Assembly (NCBI RefSeq): GCF_001039355.2
Contig: NW_019775440.1
Coordinates: 21,091-85,090, forward strand
Source of the DNA: Lingula anatina
Taxonomy: Eukaryota; Brachiopoda; Lingulata; Lingulida; Lingulidae
DNA length: 64,000 nucleotides
Reading direction: 5' to 3'
Shown here: positions 24,857 to 38,718 of the stretch, in pieces
Layout of the letters: every line of letters starts with the position of its first letter
Position numbering within the stretch: the stretch's first letter is position 1
The notes under the pieces: generated by a model
What the model was told of the DNA's origin: nothing
Seen by the model: the letters and a program-made list of their open reading frames with translations, nothing else
Databases searched by the model: none
Translations under genes and position numbers: made by a program

Positions 24857-27800
24857 NTTTTTTTCGGAAATTGTGAGAAAATAAATTGTAAAGCATTTCG
24901 TTATTTTATGCATTAAAATATCCTGGATGTGATATGAAAATAAAAATAACTTGATCATTATGCACAGTTGCAGCTCAAAAACAAACAATGTTCTTCAAGA
25001 TAAGGACATTCTAAAAATAATGTGCGGGGGCAGCCTAGGGGATTTATAGTATGCGTCAAGTCAAACACATTGGAATTTTATCATCGACTTATAAAAACGG
25101 ATTTATCCAGAACAGAATACACAGGGTTAAGATAGCCAAGAAATACTAATATTGGCATAGTAGATAGTGTAAAAAATTGAAACAAATTGATTATAGCTGT
25201 TTTACATGGGGGCCCAATAGGTAGACTGGTTTATTATGTCATACATTGTGAATTGTAGTAAATTTTTATTTTTCATCTGGGTAAAGAAAATGATTAGAAA
25301 ATGTGTAACAATTATTGTCAAATTGGAGTTTGTGAGGCTTTATTTATAGTATGAGTAAATGGATTTTGGAAGATTTTGAGAGGAGTCAAAAGCAGATGTA
25401 TGAAGTAACTGTGGGACTATTGCTTTGTTTGCAGAGGAATGTCAATATATGTTAATTAAAATGACCGTAAGTTCTCCTCTGTAATTTTGCAAAACAGCTT
25501 GTAACAAGTTTCAAAATTAACACCAACTTGATGACTGCATGTAGCATAACAATACCAAATTAGTTTGACCAAGTAAGTGGCAGATGGGCTTAAAAACATT
25601 AAAATATGTTCCTGTTTTTGTAGAAGAAAATTATCTTAATAATTTGTAGAAAAAATATACTTCATAAACTATTTTCAAATTTTGATAAATTGGCTACCTG
25701 ATAAAGCCATTCATTTAGCTCGCTAAGTTATTCATTAAGACCCCCTCCCTGAGCCCCAGATTACCAGATAAAGACCCTAAGACTAACATAGTTACACGTT
25801 CATGTGTACAAAACACATTGGGGACTTAAAAATTCTCCCCTAATACGTGCACTCTGGAATGAACCATGACCACAAGAGGAACTTGGATGGAATTACAGGG
25901 AAACAAGGCATTAAGAACTTCATGTGATTCTGTGAATTGCCTCTTGTAGCAGAAGAACAAGGATATAGTGGGAGTGTGTCATGTAGATATGTAGGAACAA
26001 CAGCGCTAGGTGAAATATCCAATATTGGGCAGAAAGAACATACAGCAGTCTGAGTACTTGGAGTTATTTGGTTGTGACGTCAAACAAGTGATCTCGACAT
26101 TAACCCAAAGGGATTAAGATGTGTCAGGTTTTCTCTTTCTCGCAGTTTTGATGTCACTTTGCTTCAGTTCCGTAATGGCCATTTTTTTTGTCTGAATCGT
26201 TCCTGATGTACGTGTTTGAAGTAAGGCAAATGCATTTAACTTGGTGAACATGTGAACATGTAGGGTACAGCTGTGGTATATGTCCAATACAAATGTGACT
26301 GTGTATACTTTGAGTGAAGTTTGTGACAAAAACAAATTTCCCATGAGAATTAACATGATAGCTAAGCATATGCTGTGAAGTACAATTGGAGTAGAACCAA
26401 AAGAAGTTTCTTATGCATTTTACTACACCATGGATGGGACACTCTAACCACAAGACTATTTGGTCCGTAGTAGCTTGATCAAAATGGCAGATCTTGAAGT
26501 GGGACTTTGTATCCGTTCTCTTTCACTGCTCTGTGGATTAAAGCTGAGTGGAAAGTGGAAGGTAAGGTAGCTATTGTTACTCATGATACTCGGCACAACC
26601 ACAGTGAACATCATTGTGCACTAGTAATCACAACTAACGCAATCAAAATAGTTATTATTTTATTTAGCTTATAAACATGAGTTTCTATCACAAGCTCTTG
26701 AAATAAGGACTTGTTAGTTAAGAGTATGTTTGAGATATAAATTCAGTATGTTTGAGATATAAATTCAGTAAACTACTAAAATATATAATGTTTATGTTGG
26801 TTCAGAACTCCTTAAAAACTTCTTACTCCCTTTAAAAGTTATAATTCGTATTGCTAGCTGAAGTTTCAGAAAGGCTAGGAAAAGCAGGAGGGTGACATGA
26901 GTTCATTAGTTCATTTTATGTTCAATGTGCTCTGAGAGACACACTTATTTCAGAGCAGATCACGATTTCACATCTACCACAATTTGATCAAAGACCACTC
27001 ATGATCTTATTTCACTGAATGACAGCCTTACTATTATAATTATCTAAAATTTCTGTTTTTTAAAGCAAAATATTGATATTACTTTTAACTGTATTTAATT
27101 TATACATTTGAGTTTTTCCCAGCATGCATTTTGGAGTTCCTGACTTCCCATGTTGAAACATTTCTCAGTGTTGGAAAATATCCAAGCTAGATAAAAAAAG
27201 AAAAACCTGCATGTCTGTTATTGTAATGGAATAATTCTTGGTGATTTGGATCATATGAACTAACAAAACACAGTTATTGCTCTCATTACTAACTAGAGAG
27301 GGAGAAAAAAAGTAAAAACATTCGTGAATAGAGCTAACTAGTGTTGAACCTGCTTTTCTTTAACCTAGGCCTGTTCTGGATGTGAGAATTATGTTGAAGT
27401 ATAACAAATTAGTTTAAGCTCGTGATATGGGTTTGATCATGGAAATCATTTGCAAAATCAGAACAATATTGGTGTGGAATATTTACCAAAACTATTTTGT
27501 AAATGATACCTTAAAAAGATGGTTTTAAGGTCTGATAGTAATATTGATTCTTGTTTATTAGTAAAAGACATGGAAAACAGAGAAAACAAGAAAGAAATAA
27601 AACTGTATTAAAGCTAGGGCTTCAAGTTTGAATTGTAATTATTTAGCTTTAAAGCAGGCAATTCTGTTTGCAATCTTTTTGTCCCCTGTTTTCTGCTCCT
27701 CAAGATTTGATGGATTTGGCTTTGTCAGTGGTTGCTGAGAGTTGACCTAGAACTGGTCGAAATGCCTTCCAGATACCTGGCTATTTTTATATATATTCTG

Positions 27801-29125
27801 TATATATATAAATGTACACACCTAAAGCTTAGAAAGAAGTTCACTAGTTCACTGCAGTTTGTTTCTTAAGGTTGTGTTTTTTATATATATGGTGTCTGGA
27901 AAGGATAACTGCGTACAATAATGTGGATGGATTTAATGCATATGACCACTAAGTCACATTTGGCCTGAGTTTTTTGGAAATGATCCTAGCTCATAGTGGG
28001 CAGCTGTGGAATTGTTTGTTTTTAAACAACAAATCAAGACGATTACTGGATCCTTCTTTGCAGACTTGAAGAAAATTCAGCTTTTGGCTATTGTTTACAA
28101 TTTGGAAAAGCCATGATGCCGACTGGACTATATTTTAAAATGCATACCATTAATGAGCCGCTGGAATACTATTTGTGTTTAGACTACAAATGATTCTGTT
28201 TAGACTACAGTTGACCATGTTGCATAGGAAACTGAGGAGGCTTTGCACATGAAAGAATAATTTATTCCAGGTCTTGCAAGTACTAAATTTTATTGTATTC
28301 ATTTCAAGTCTTTTGGAAGAGAAATCATTTTATGTAGCGCTGGTAGCCATTTTCATCTTGAAGGAACCAATGTCATGGCAGTGATAGTATTGTGATCATT
28401 ATCAACTCACATGACAATATGGAAAATGTGGTAGCATTGAAATAATACAGAAAATGAATGTTTTCGGGGCTTTGCGCCACATTTCACAGGATACAGTTAG
28501 TGCATGTAGTTAGTGCAATAGAACAACATTAAATCACAGCCCTATAGGCAGACAGGGGTGGGAGTGGAGGACAGGGTAAAAAAGAACTTCCCTGTTGGCT
28601 TGGGAAAAGGTCTGCACAGAATCAAAATTTGGTCTTGCTTCTAAGAACGCCTAGGCGTTTCCCTCCTTTAAAATTGTTAGCTAATGGCCTGAATCATAGC
28701 ACGCATTTAGATAACCCAAATTGTTTTGGCCAAAGCCTCCAATACAAGTCCATAACAGGACATAGATTTAGCCTATCTGCTGGTATTATTTGTCATGACA
28801 AATGGTACACACATTTCTCCTGTACCTGGTCATTAAACTGACTTAAGACCAGAGTTGTTCATGTATTGATGCCCATATATCATGATTCTGCAGGCTAACA
28901 TTTTAGACAGGGTGACGGCCTTATGTGCACCATTATGAATTTTCTATGAGGATGCTATCACTCATGAACAACAGTAATACATATTAATGAAAAGCTTTTT
29001 TTTCTATTTTCAAAGCAGCTAATTGCAATCAAGGCAAAATGATGAGTTTAGTACCTGTTTCTTCTGGGATATGTTTAATTGTCCCTTTAACTGATGAACG
29101 TGATGATTTAAAGACTAGACATTAT
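24857..29125. repeat. Copy 2 of the 4.2-kb direct duplication
   Basis: It begins at the N and tttttttcgg, and ends at actagacattat at 29125. It differs from copy 1 by scattered substitutions, a 22-bp local tandem duplication near 26735-26770 (gtatgtttgagatataaatt repeated), a small insertion near 28976-28998 and other indels. It contains the second candidate first exon (26484-26561). Confidence 0.95.
26484..26561 (+). CDS. Candidate alternative first exon (copy 2), 26 codons
   Basis: It encodes the same 26 residues as the exon at 22272 (start MADLEVGLCIRS, end SGKWK), with the same donor AAG|GTAAGG and phase 0. Only two synonymous base changes separate the copies. If the duplication is real, the gene has two promoters making the same N-terminus, which could differ in expression. 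If the block is two alleles, this is the same exon counted twice. The upstream uORF arrangement is also preserved. Confidence 0.55.
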
Positions 29126-32100
29126 TTTACAACCCATTAAAAATACACTTCAAAAGTTTTTTATATGCCTATATTTTAAATCTCATTGATTTGTCACAGT
29201 GGCACTATAAGATGATGTGAGGGTTGAACTTCACCTTAGACATAACAGCACGATTCACGAGTCTGTCCTATGCATGCCACTTACATTCTAACAGTGCTTT
29301 AATTTGACATCCACATGTCATCATTATGTACTAATTATTCTATTAGTTGACAATATAATGACCTGGAGATGACACCTTCCCTAAGCCAAGCACCACCCCA
29401 CCCAAATCAACTGTCCTATAGACAGATCTGTCATCAGGAGCTTGGCAAGCTGGTGACAGTCGGAAAAGACAGAGACGCATAAGGCTAAATGGATCAGCCC
29501 TCGTGTTGGCATTTAGTATGTGACTGTCTGTATTGATGTGCCTCTAGCCCAGATTGAGGGAGAAGTTTTAATATCTGTCTGATATTAACATGATTACATG
29601 ATTGCTGGGGATTGATGAAAAAAATCATTATGATTGATATCATTATTTTTTGGAAAGGACAATTATGGATAAGATTTTCTTGACTGAAGGAATCTCTGCA
29701 CAGTGTGACTGCAAAAATATTGTTGATGTTCATGTACAATTTATAAGTAGACTTATTATTTTGACCTTGGCTTAGTTCTTACACAGTATGTGAAAACCCT
29801 TAGTCAAAAGAACAGTTTTGGATTATATTCAGAAGAAGATTCAGTTAGCTGTACTGGAGAGTCATTGTCTTTTGCAGCATTGGATATAAACTGTTCTGCT
29901 GCTCTTCTCATGTATTCAGGATGGATAAAAAATTTTGAAGTGTTCCCTTGTTGTCATTGGAACAATTTTTGCAGCATTGGCTCTCTACAAGATAATGGAA
30001 AAGCCTATGGAATGTTTCCTCAGGACTACTTATGCACATCAGTGAGATTAATTGACTTTGATGCTTTTTCCAGTAAATCATTTGAAAGATTTGCAATGCC
30101 GGAAAAGTTGTCGTGCATATGGCCTCACAGAACTGTGTAATTTGCCTTGTTTGCTGTATGCAACAAACTGAAATACTACCAAATGAACTTGAAATGGCTA
30201 ATTAAAAGGGTTATAATTCCAAAGTTGCACCTGTCTGTCAGCATTGTTGCTTTTGTAACTTTCACAAAGAGAAGATGATTTCATCATTGTTAACCTGTAC
30301 CTGCCGGGACCCTCCTTTCCTGGAGAGCCAGGTTTATGTAAGTGTTGTATAGTGGCGACACCTGGTGTACGTTTGCAGTAGTCGTCTGCCTGCCCTGCCC
30401 ATTTCATTAGCTAGCATAATCTAAAATATCAACCAAATTATTTGCAAAAATTTGGAGAAGAATTTCTCCAGAACAGATTTTTTTAATGGGAAATGTGGAA
30501 ACGAGCCAAGATAATAATCCACTGGAATTACAAGGAATCCCTTGAATAAGCACATTCCTGCAGCAGTAGTACTTATGGAAATTTCTCTAAAGGCATGTGT
30601 AAAACCCTGGATATCACAGAGAGGTGGCTGGTATCAGCTTAAAGTGACAGATAACCAGGCATTACATGTCCGTCTGTTAGTAAACACAGAAATAAATCTT
30701 TTTTTATCTGATTGTTGGAGGAATGTGATAGAAGTGTGTATATTTGGTAGGAAGGATTTAGTAGTTTTTTTTATTATTATTTTGTTCGGTGCTTTTTCTA
30801 AGGGTGGGAGAAAATGTTTTTATGCAGTCAAAATGCAAAAAAAATTATTTGTATTCACCATCTATAGTTATTTGATTTAAACATTATACATTTCAGACCA
30901 ATTGTTAACAGTATTCTTTTTGTAAAACATCATTTGCCCTCCATTGTTTTATGATATGTTTATACAATCTTTAGTATATTGTCATATGAAAGTGTAATGT
31001 AAGTGCACAGGATATAATGGCTCATTTGTTTCGAAAGAAAAGACATCAGATGCCTTCCTCACCTGTCTTATAGCTTTAGTGACCCAATAGTCATGTAGGC
31101 CATATAATCTGTACTTGCTGTTTATGATTATTCAAAGGTTCCTCGTATATTTAACCTAAAACTCATACATATGCTTCATGGCGGTCTAGAGGAGAATGCT
31201 GATAATAGTGTTTGAGATTAAACTCATTGATACTCTCTATTTTGTGGTCTTCTAATAACCAAAGTGTCTGCTCCTAGCTGTAAAGACATGAGATAAGATC
31301 GTTTTACTTTTTTGTACTGAATATATGGTCATTGAACCAAAGTTTACTTCATGTCTGCTGAGATCTCATCTTTTTTTATTATCGATAAGGAGGATGATTT
31401 GTACTGGTAGGTATGAAATGATAAAAGACATGAAAGGAAAATGTAATGAAAGGTGTTCTCATGTGAAATAAGTGCATTTTTTGTTGAATGTAAAATCTCT
31501 CCATGTATAGCCAGCAACTACATGTTTTTTTTTACGAGCAAGAGAAAATGAAAACTCCAGTTGAAGCATTTTACCCAGCCTGCGTTTAAAAAGTCAGACA
31601 GGTGGGATTTTGGTTTCTAAATGTCTCTCCAGCTGAATATAAAGAAGAAGAGGAAGTAAAAATACAAGTTATCCAGAATGTTCTTTTCAAAGATTTATAG
31701 GGAGGATGACCCCTTTTATAACCCATCAATTAAAAGATGGTCATAACTACAGTATATGTTTGTTGTTATTACCTGTGGATACTCCCAAAATTGCTTTTTT
31801 TACCTGGAAAAAACAACAGGAGGATAGATATTTGATGGAACCCATATGGTGAAAGTGTCCATAAAGAAGACTGTTGCTCTTATCACCAAAGATTTAGGTT
31901 CATAGACACCTGGTTCTACCTCAACTTGTAGTACTTAATTTAGGGGTTATTGCCTAGTACTTAATTTAGGGGTTATTGCCAGAGGTGCTTGTATTTTATG
32001 GTTATTGCAAATTATTGTTTATTGAAAAAAGAAAGGTTCTGTGAAGAAGCAGAGTTGGACCTCGGGAATGTGATTAAAAAAAAAGATGTTTAAATGAAGT

Positions 32101-32493
32101 TTACACACAAAAATATAACATTGATTAAACAAAAATTGAAGAAAAAAACCCAAGCATTTGTAAAGTGAAAAATGTTTTCATGAATTTAGTTACATCCTTA
32201 TGAAAAGGAAAATTCACTTAAGAAAAAATTACAGGGGGTAGTGTGATGTATATGTTTAATAGAATGTTGATATACAATTTAATATTGTAATTTTCTTATA
32301 TGAAATAAATGACACATGCAAGTGTATCACACTATGGAGGTTTTATTTGGAAAACATTATTTTTCTTTCATGTGGCTGTTTGTAAAAACATTTTCTCCTT
32401 TATACGGTTGGTTGTAAAACCATTTTCTCTGACTGATGCTTTGCTGTTAATTCTGCTGAATTGTTGATTGATTTTCTTTTTCCCTCTTTGCAG
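29126..32493 (+). other. Intronic DNA before the 37-nt exon
   Basis: Mostly AT-rich with no supported exon. An open + frame of about 116 codons (29790-30140) has no in-frame ATG start and no splice signals and was not accepted. A perfect 26-bp tandem duplication lies at 31929-31980. The region ends in a strong polypyrimidine tract (ttttctttttccctctttgcag). Confidence 0.55.
31929..31980. repeat. Perfect tandem duplication of 26 bp
   Basis: Unit tagtacttaatttaggggtt plus attgcc occurs twice without change, suggesting a recent event. Confidence 0.95.
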
Positions 32494-32530
32494 AGTTTCC
32501 AACAGTATAAGACAGAGAGAGAACAAGCAG
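32494..32530 (+). CDS. 37-nt coding exon, converts phase 0 to phase 1
   Basis: A very good acceptor (ttttccctctttgcag) and donor (GCAG|GTAAGT) bound 37 nt, read as SFQQYKTEREQA plus one G. It enters in phase 0 and leaves in phase 1. That fits all upstream pieces (long-isoform exon at 12329; first exons at 15664, 19861, 22272, 26484) and explains why every candidate first exon downstream ends in phase 1 with G. The QQYKTERE stretch resembles in character the charged linker just before the first calponin-homology domain of spectraplakins (YKDERD... in dystonin), but 12 residues cannot prove homology. It appears to be the junction exon of the gene; its acceptor lies beyond the window. Confidence 0.68.
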
Positions 32531-34100
32531 GTAAGTGCACTTTTAAGATATATTTTAACGCCTTATTGTGTTGGGAAATCAAACCCCTTTTGTCAGAACA
32601 CCTAACACATTTTCCCATCTGTCACACAAGGTCCTCTCTGTATTCAGTGATGAAATCCCCTACAGATTAGTAGATTTATTTTACTGACCATTTCTCCAAA
32701 GTATGTAGAACATTCTCATATAAATCCTCAACAAAATTTCCAAGTTGTGACAGTGTCACAAATAATCAACCCACTAGATGGCAGCAGCGGCAGGGAAAGG
32801 AAAATAACTCCCCTTGAGTTGATGTGCGGTAATTACTTATAAATTCAAGCAAAATGAATTTAATGATATTCTCCAAAACATTGTTTTATAAGTATTACAT
32901 AAATATTTTCAGAATTTTCTGAAAATGAGTTGGCTTCATGTCTATAAGTACATATTTATTATTATTGTTTGAAAATTTACAGTAATTACCGTATTAACCA
33001 GAAGTCAACAACTGCAAGTACCCATCAATTAGGAAACAGAGTTGGACCTTGGCAAACATGTTGTTTACACCCATATGAAAAAACTCGGTGACATGATAAA
33101 TGAGATATATGTTTTCTGAAAGTATTTTGTATTGTTGCCTGCTAAATTTGGAAGTTGACATGATTTATTAACCATTTATTTGTTGTTGTTGTTGCTTTAT
33201 GTTTATGTATTGTTTTGCAAATGCTTTGAAATATTTACATGTACCTTGGACTGTTATTAACATGCTCAAACTTAAGAATTTCTTATTTCAGAATATGATG
33301 CTGTGGGTGCCTGTGTGTGTGGGTATGTGTGCATGCATGTTAATATACATGCGTATGTTATTTTTATACAATTCACATACATATTTGATATATTATGTGA
33401 TTCTGACTTTTCAGCAAGATGAAACACATACATTCTTTTTTTCTTTTTTCTTCATTATACATGATAAAAACAGTTTCATTCTTCTTGTGGCACTGTTATA
33501 TGGAAATCATTGGGTGGTTTTTCATTTTCAGGATATTTCTCTATTTGTCTGTGGTGTTTATCAACTTTGTCCTATGGCAATTTGATGTTAAAAAATAAAT
33601 AACTATTTTAATGGGAAGTGCAGTAGCCATGGAGAATTGAAAGGATTGCCTACAAAAAATAAAAACCCAGAATAAGAAAAATATAAGAAAGATGGAAAGG
33701 GTTATCATTGGTTTATCATGGCACTGCAAATGTCAGCATTACATCAAGCAATAAAAATAATTTTCTCAGAAGTTATGTACTTTTTAAATACCATGGAGTT
33801 AGAATTACAGTAAAATTGATATAACAGACGTGAGCCCTGGCACAAAATACTTCTTTGAAATCAATGTGGCATTTCAGTTTATTCTGAGAGTGTCTGATGT
33901 GCTTGAGTTCAAGTGATATACCTACTTCTGATTGTTGTTTGAAGATTGCATGCTTCCTCTTCTCAAGTGGATCTTTTGTTGTCCTGCAGTATTGCTATTG
34001 TTTTATTACTTTGGTGAAGTAGTGGTATTGCTTTTGACGAGTAGATCATGAGTGACTTACTGGCTGCATTGTAATATGTGTCATTGCTCCCCTACCTCCA

Positions 34101-34162
34101 TTCTCTCTATCTCTCTCTCTCTCCACACGCGCGCGCACGCACACGCACACACACACACACAC
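34101..34162. repeat. (CT)n-(CG/CA)n compound microsatellite
   Basis: A CT-rich tract is followed by alternating CACACGCGCGCGCACGC and then CA units. Confidence 0.93.
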
Positions 34163-36389
34163 CTAATGCAGACACATTCAGTATATCTACGCACATGCAC
34201 ACATGTGCATGCACTCACAGGCACGCTTTCTCTTGTGCTTTTGTTTTCATTAAATCGACATTGGCTTCAAGGAATAAATATACTACTCCTGTCTTAAAAA
34301 TATACACCTGCACAAAAGACCAGTTTATACTCTGCGTAATAAGACATGAAAACAACTGGTGCAAATCACCTGAGGATATGGGTGCTCCCGTAACGGTTGA
34401 CTTAAAACATCAAACAAGATAGTTTTAGCGAAGGTGAATGATTGAATTTCAATTTTCTGATCAAAGTTTTCTTTATTTTTCTTACATTTCTGGCAGGATG
34501 TTGGAGGTTATGAAGATGTACATAAAAGTGGTGACTTCTGATTGAGAATTTAGGATTTATTTTTTCCATTTTTCTTCATACTTGGTTTAAATATAGGTTG
34601 CCAGATAAAAAAGATTTTTTTAAAAAATATATGTAGGAAAGATCATTTTGCATTTCAGGCCTTGACTGTGTACAAAATGAGAATTTTGGGGCTTTAAAAA
34701 GAAAACTACAATTTGAGGGTTCATGAAAGTTTTTATGTACATACTGAAAAGGTGAATATCTATATATTTGATAATTCAGTATTTCACACAGGCCATTTTC
34801 ATCCTAATCAGTACTCAGCAGTACTCAAAGTCATGGGTGCATAATTTCAAAATAGGCCAGCTCTAATTGAGAGAGAGGCTTAATTATCAGAATTGCACTA
34901 TGCAAACTGAGTTTATCAGCTTGCACACTTCTGGTTAACCAATCACAAGTAAGGACAACCTCGGGACAGTTGACCACTCCCAATGGTCAAACTGACCATC
35001 TAAATGGTCACCGTTGGATGAGGTATGAGTTTGTGCTGATCATACTGAAAGTTTTGGTGAAAAGAGGCAGTTATAACTTCTACATCTGACTTACATCTAT
35101 CATCTTTTATAGCTCTAACCAATACTTGAAGAATTTAATATCACAGGTATTTAGAAATTTGCAGTATCTGTATCTAAAAAATATAAGACATTTTCAACCA
35201 CAGAGTTCATGCTTTACTATGATATACAACAAGTGTATGTCTTAAATCTTACTGGGGATACTGTATACTGATTGGTTGCTGTGACAAGGCTCGAGCAGAA
35301 TTAGCAGATAAAGTGAAATTGGCTGGCTTTAAGGTGGTTATCTTTATCTCTGAGTGAGGGAGGAGTCGATCAGTATGTAGTTGCATAGGTTAGCCGGTAT
35401 TAAGATAAAATTGGGCATTAAAGCAATGGACATTTCAGGTCGGGCAGTAGGAAGTGTACAGGACTTGGCGTAGATTTGAGAAGGAATTTGGTTGAAGATA
35501 TTATGCATAGGTGTGCACTGTCTGTGTTGCTTTAATGATTGCTGATGGAGTCCGAAGCTGAAATTTGTGGTATGATATGTCTTGTAATATATTGTTAGTT
35601 ACTTTTTTCTTGAAAGAGAAATGCAAAAATACGTATGGTCATGGTGGAATAACATAGATGGGATACAGTTGTAACAGTTATGTACATGTAGCTTGTTGAA
35701 ATGTTTTTTCTTTTCTATTTACATGTCAAGCATAAAAGTTACGTAAACAACATAGTTTTCTTTGATTAATAACAAATGTGTTACCGCCTGTCTAAGCAAT
35801 GATTAGAAGTACCCAGACACAGTTGAAGGGAAAAGGTTTTAGTTTCTTTTCGTGAAAAGAAAAATGAACACCGTCAGGATGCACTTCTTCTTTTGATCTC
35901 CATGTGGCCTGATCCTTATTTCCATGGTGCCTGGAATGGAATTAACACTGGTAACATAACAGAACTCTGATGTATTAACAAGCACACATTAAGGAGGTCA
36001 AACATGTTAAGAGGCATTAACACGATTCCTTATTTCAGGCATGAATGCTTGTACATCTCACCTGTCCATTATGCGCAGCCATTTTCCCTGAATTTGACCA
36101 AGAACAGGTGATATGGTGGATGATGCAAATGGCCGTCTGTATATCATAGTGGATTAAGGTTATGGTCAGTGCTGACAGTTGACAGGTGACACCTGACAGA
36201 AAATACCTTCCAAGAGACACCTTACACATGAAAAGTGACCAGATTGATCTTATTTCTGAAATGACCGATGAAAACAGATTGTGCTTCTTAAATACCTAGC
36301 AACTCCAACCTTTCATATTGATAACTAATACATGGAAAACTGATCAGCAGAAAGACAATTAAAAAATGAAGGTTGATACATGGAAATTT

Positions 36390-36560
36390 AGCAAAAGATA
36401 AAAATAAAAGTGACCGCAAACATGTAAAAACAGAGAGAAAAAAGTGACAATCGATAACAATTATAAGTCAAGAAAAATTGACATTATAACAAACACCTGA
36501 AAAATTGACAGTATAGACACCTAAAGCATTGACTTCAGACAACTGACACCTGATTAGAAT
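36390..36560. repeat. Degenerate short repeats around aaaattgaca / cacctga
   Basis: The words aaagtgac, aaattgaca, cacctgaaaa and actgacacctga recur at irregular 25-40-bp spacing, which looks like an old, decayed minisatellite. Confidence 0.35.
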
Positions 36561-38705
36561 CTTCACACTGGAAAGTTTTTGTTTTTCATGTTAAACATAC
36601 AGTTACTTGTTTCTCTGCCACTGGGAGAATAACAGTAAGTCTTGCATTGAGCCATGATAGAAAATACAAGGCCAGACACCAGCATTATGATGAGCAGTTG
36701 GCCCTGAACCTATAGGAATGCTCATAGAGACACTTAACACTATACGCTGCCACCTCATTTACTGTGAACTCTTTGGTCTGCTTTCACAGTCTTCGCTCTG
36801 TATGATTTTACTACATGCACAGTGTACCAAGTTGATAGCTGTTGCCCAAGAGAACTTTCAGCGTTTCCAACAGGGATGAAGGATCACTTTCTTTCCTGAA
36901 AAGCTGAAAAAGAACATAAATATTAGCCAGCTTTTATGGACCAAGTTGAAGATTTGGACTGTATAACTTTATGGCAGACCCATCGCACTAAGTTGACTCC
37001 ACTTGTTCCAGATGAATTGCTTGGAGAGAAATCAAGTATTCATGCAGTGTTGAAGATATCATTTGATCATCTTTGGCAATCTTAAAATGGATTTAAGATG
37101 TGAGGAATCTTAGGTTGTGGGTTGAAAAGGAGAGAGGAAAAGGAACACCCATGGGAACAAGTGAGCTGCTGTGTTTGGATATTTCTACTTGTGTTGGAAT
37201 GCCATTTATTAAATTTTGCTTAGATCATAAAAAAAGGTGAAGGAGAAATCATAAAGACTTAAAATTTGCAAAAAAAAAAAAAAGAAAAAAAAAAAAAGAA
37301 AAAAATCCATTTTTTTAAACCATGACTGACACAAATAAAAGGAAAGCTGATCTGATATTAAGGTTGATGTTATCTCAGGGGTGAAATACAGAAGGAATTT
37401 CAATTTGTTACAGCAGGGGACAAATTGGTGGCATGAAAATGATACAAGATTAGTTGTTTTGTGCTTTATTGGCTGTAGGACCTGTTTTTTATTCACAGGA
37501 TTACCCTGTTGTTAAGATCACCCAAAGAGACCGACTAAGTACTTGAGGATAGTATAAATACGGTAGTTACTCTAAAAATTTGAACAAAATTAAACAGTAT
37601 ATTTAGCTCATAAAACTGGTGTGCCTAATACCTGAAGAAGATGGTTTATAAGACATGAAAATCAATAAAGTTTGGTTTATGTCAAATGTTTTGAAAACTA
37701 AAAATGAGAGGGCTTCAAGAAAGTCCAACATTGATAAAAGTGTAGTGTTTGAAATTTTAGAGTAATTACTGTAGTTCATGGTAATAATAATGATCACAGT
37801 TTGACTGTTGAGGTGTCTGGAATTTAATTAAAATCAAACAGATGGGCGCCATTGAAGCACCTATACTTTGGTAGGTAAGGAAAATGTTGGTTTAGTTTAC
37901 AATAAGGAATGCAGCTTATAAAAAAATGGTTAGTTTAATTGACATTGAGGTAAAACAGGGATTTTTAGGTCGGAAGAAGAGATGCCTGAGAATGCTATTC
38001 AGCTAGCGAGAAAGTGCTTAATAAATTCAAATAGGAAAATAAAAGGTTGAACCTACTTAGAAGAGGATGAGGTTCAAGATAAGTATATATAAGGAGAGAG
38101 AAAGAGGGAGTTCTTAGTAGTTTTAAATTAAGTTGCAAACCCTTTAAACTAAGATCATATAACAATTTCAAAAGAGTTTTGATAAAAAAATTCGCTTTGA
38201 AAATCACCTTTTTTCCTGTAGGGAGGGCTGGGTCCAGGTAGGAAAAGGAGAGCAATTTAGAAAGACTTTTTAACTTGAATATTGATGCCATACTACACAG
38301 CATCAATTATATAGCATTTTTTTTTATTTCCCTCTTTGACAAGGTGGTCCTCTGGAGTTAGGAAGGTTAAATATTACTCTGTTTGATGATGGTAATTGGC
38401 AGCATTCAGATGGAGCCGGTTATGATAATGGAGTATTCAGTTTGTTTGTACTGTCCACACACAAGTGGGAAGGTTACAAGAAGGGTGTCACTATCAAAGA
38501 GAACCCTCGATTAACAATAGATTGAGGGGCAAACATGGAGTTTGGTAGTGGAAAAAGTGTTCAGAATTAAAATAATACTTTGTGCAAACATCAGCTAATT
38601 TGAAGAATTTTTTTTTTTTGTTGTATTTTTGAGTACGTAACACAGCTGATGAAATTGTTTGCTGGAAAAAGTATTGCAATAAAAATGTGTAGAATTGGTG
38701 GTTGT

Positions 38706-38718
38706 GGGGGGGGGGGGG
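38706..38718. repeat. G homopolymer, 13 bp
   Basis: A single-base run in intronic DNA. Confidence 0.9.

Noticed and set aside
21899-26453. Minus-strand frames of 80-100 codons in both copies of the duplication
   Set aside because: The frames differ between copies through indels and are not conserved as protein. They lie just upstream of, and antisense to, the candidate first exon.
29790-30140. 116-codon open frame on the + strand
   Set aside because: It starts with GTG, the nearby ATG is out of frame, and there are no splice sites, homology-like motifs or codon bias.
37842-37874. ATGGGCGCC frame followed by GTAAGG
   Set aside because: The frame ends in TAG at the splice site, and the alternative donor gives phase 2, which fits nothing downstream.
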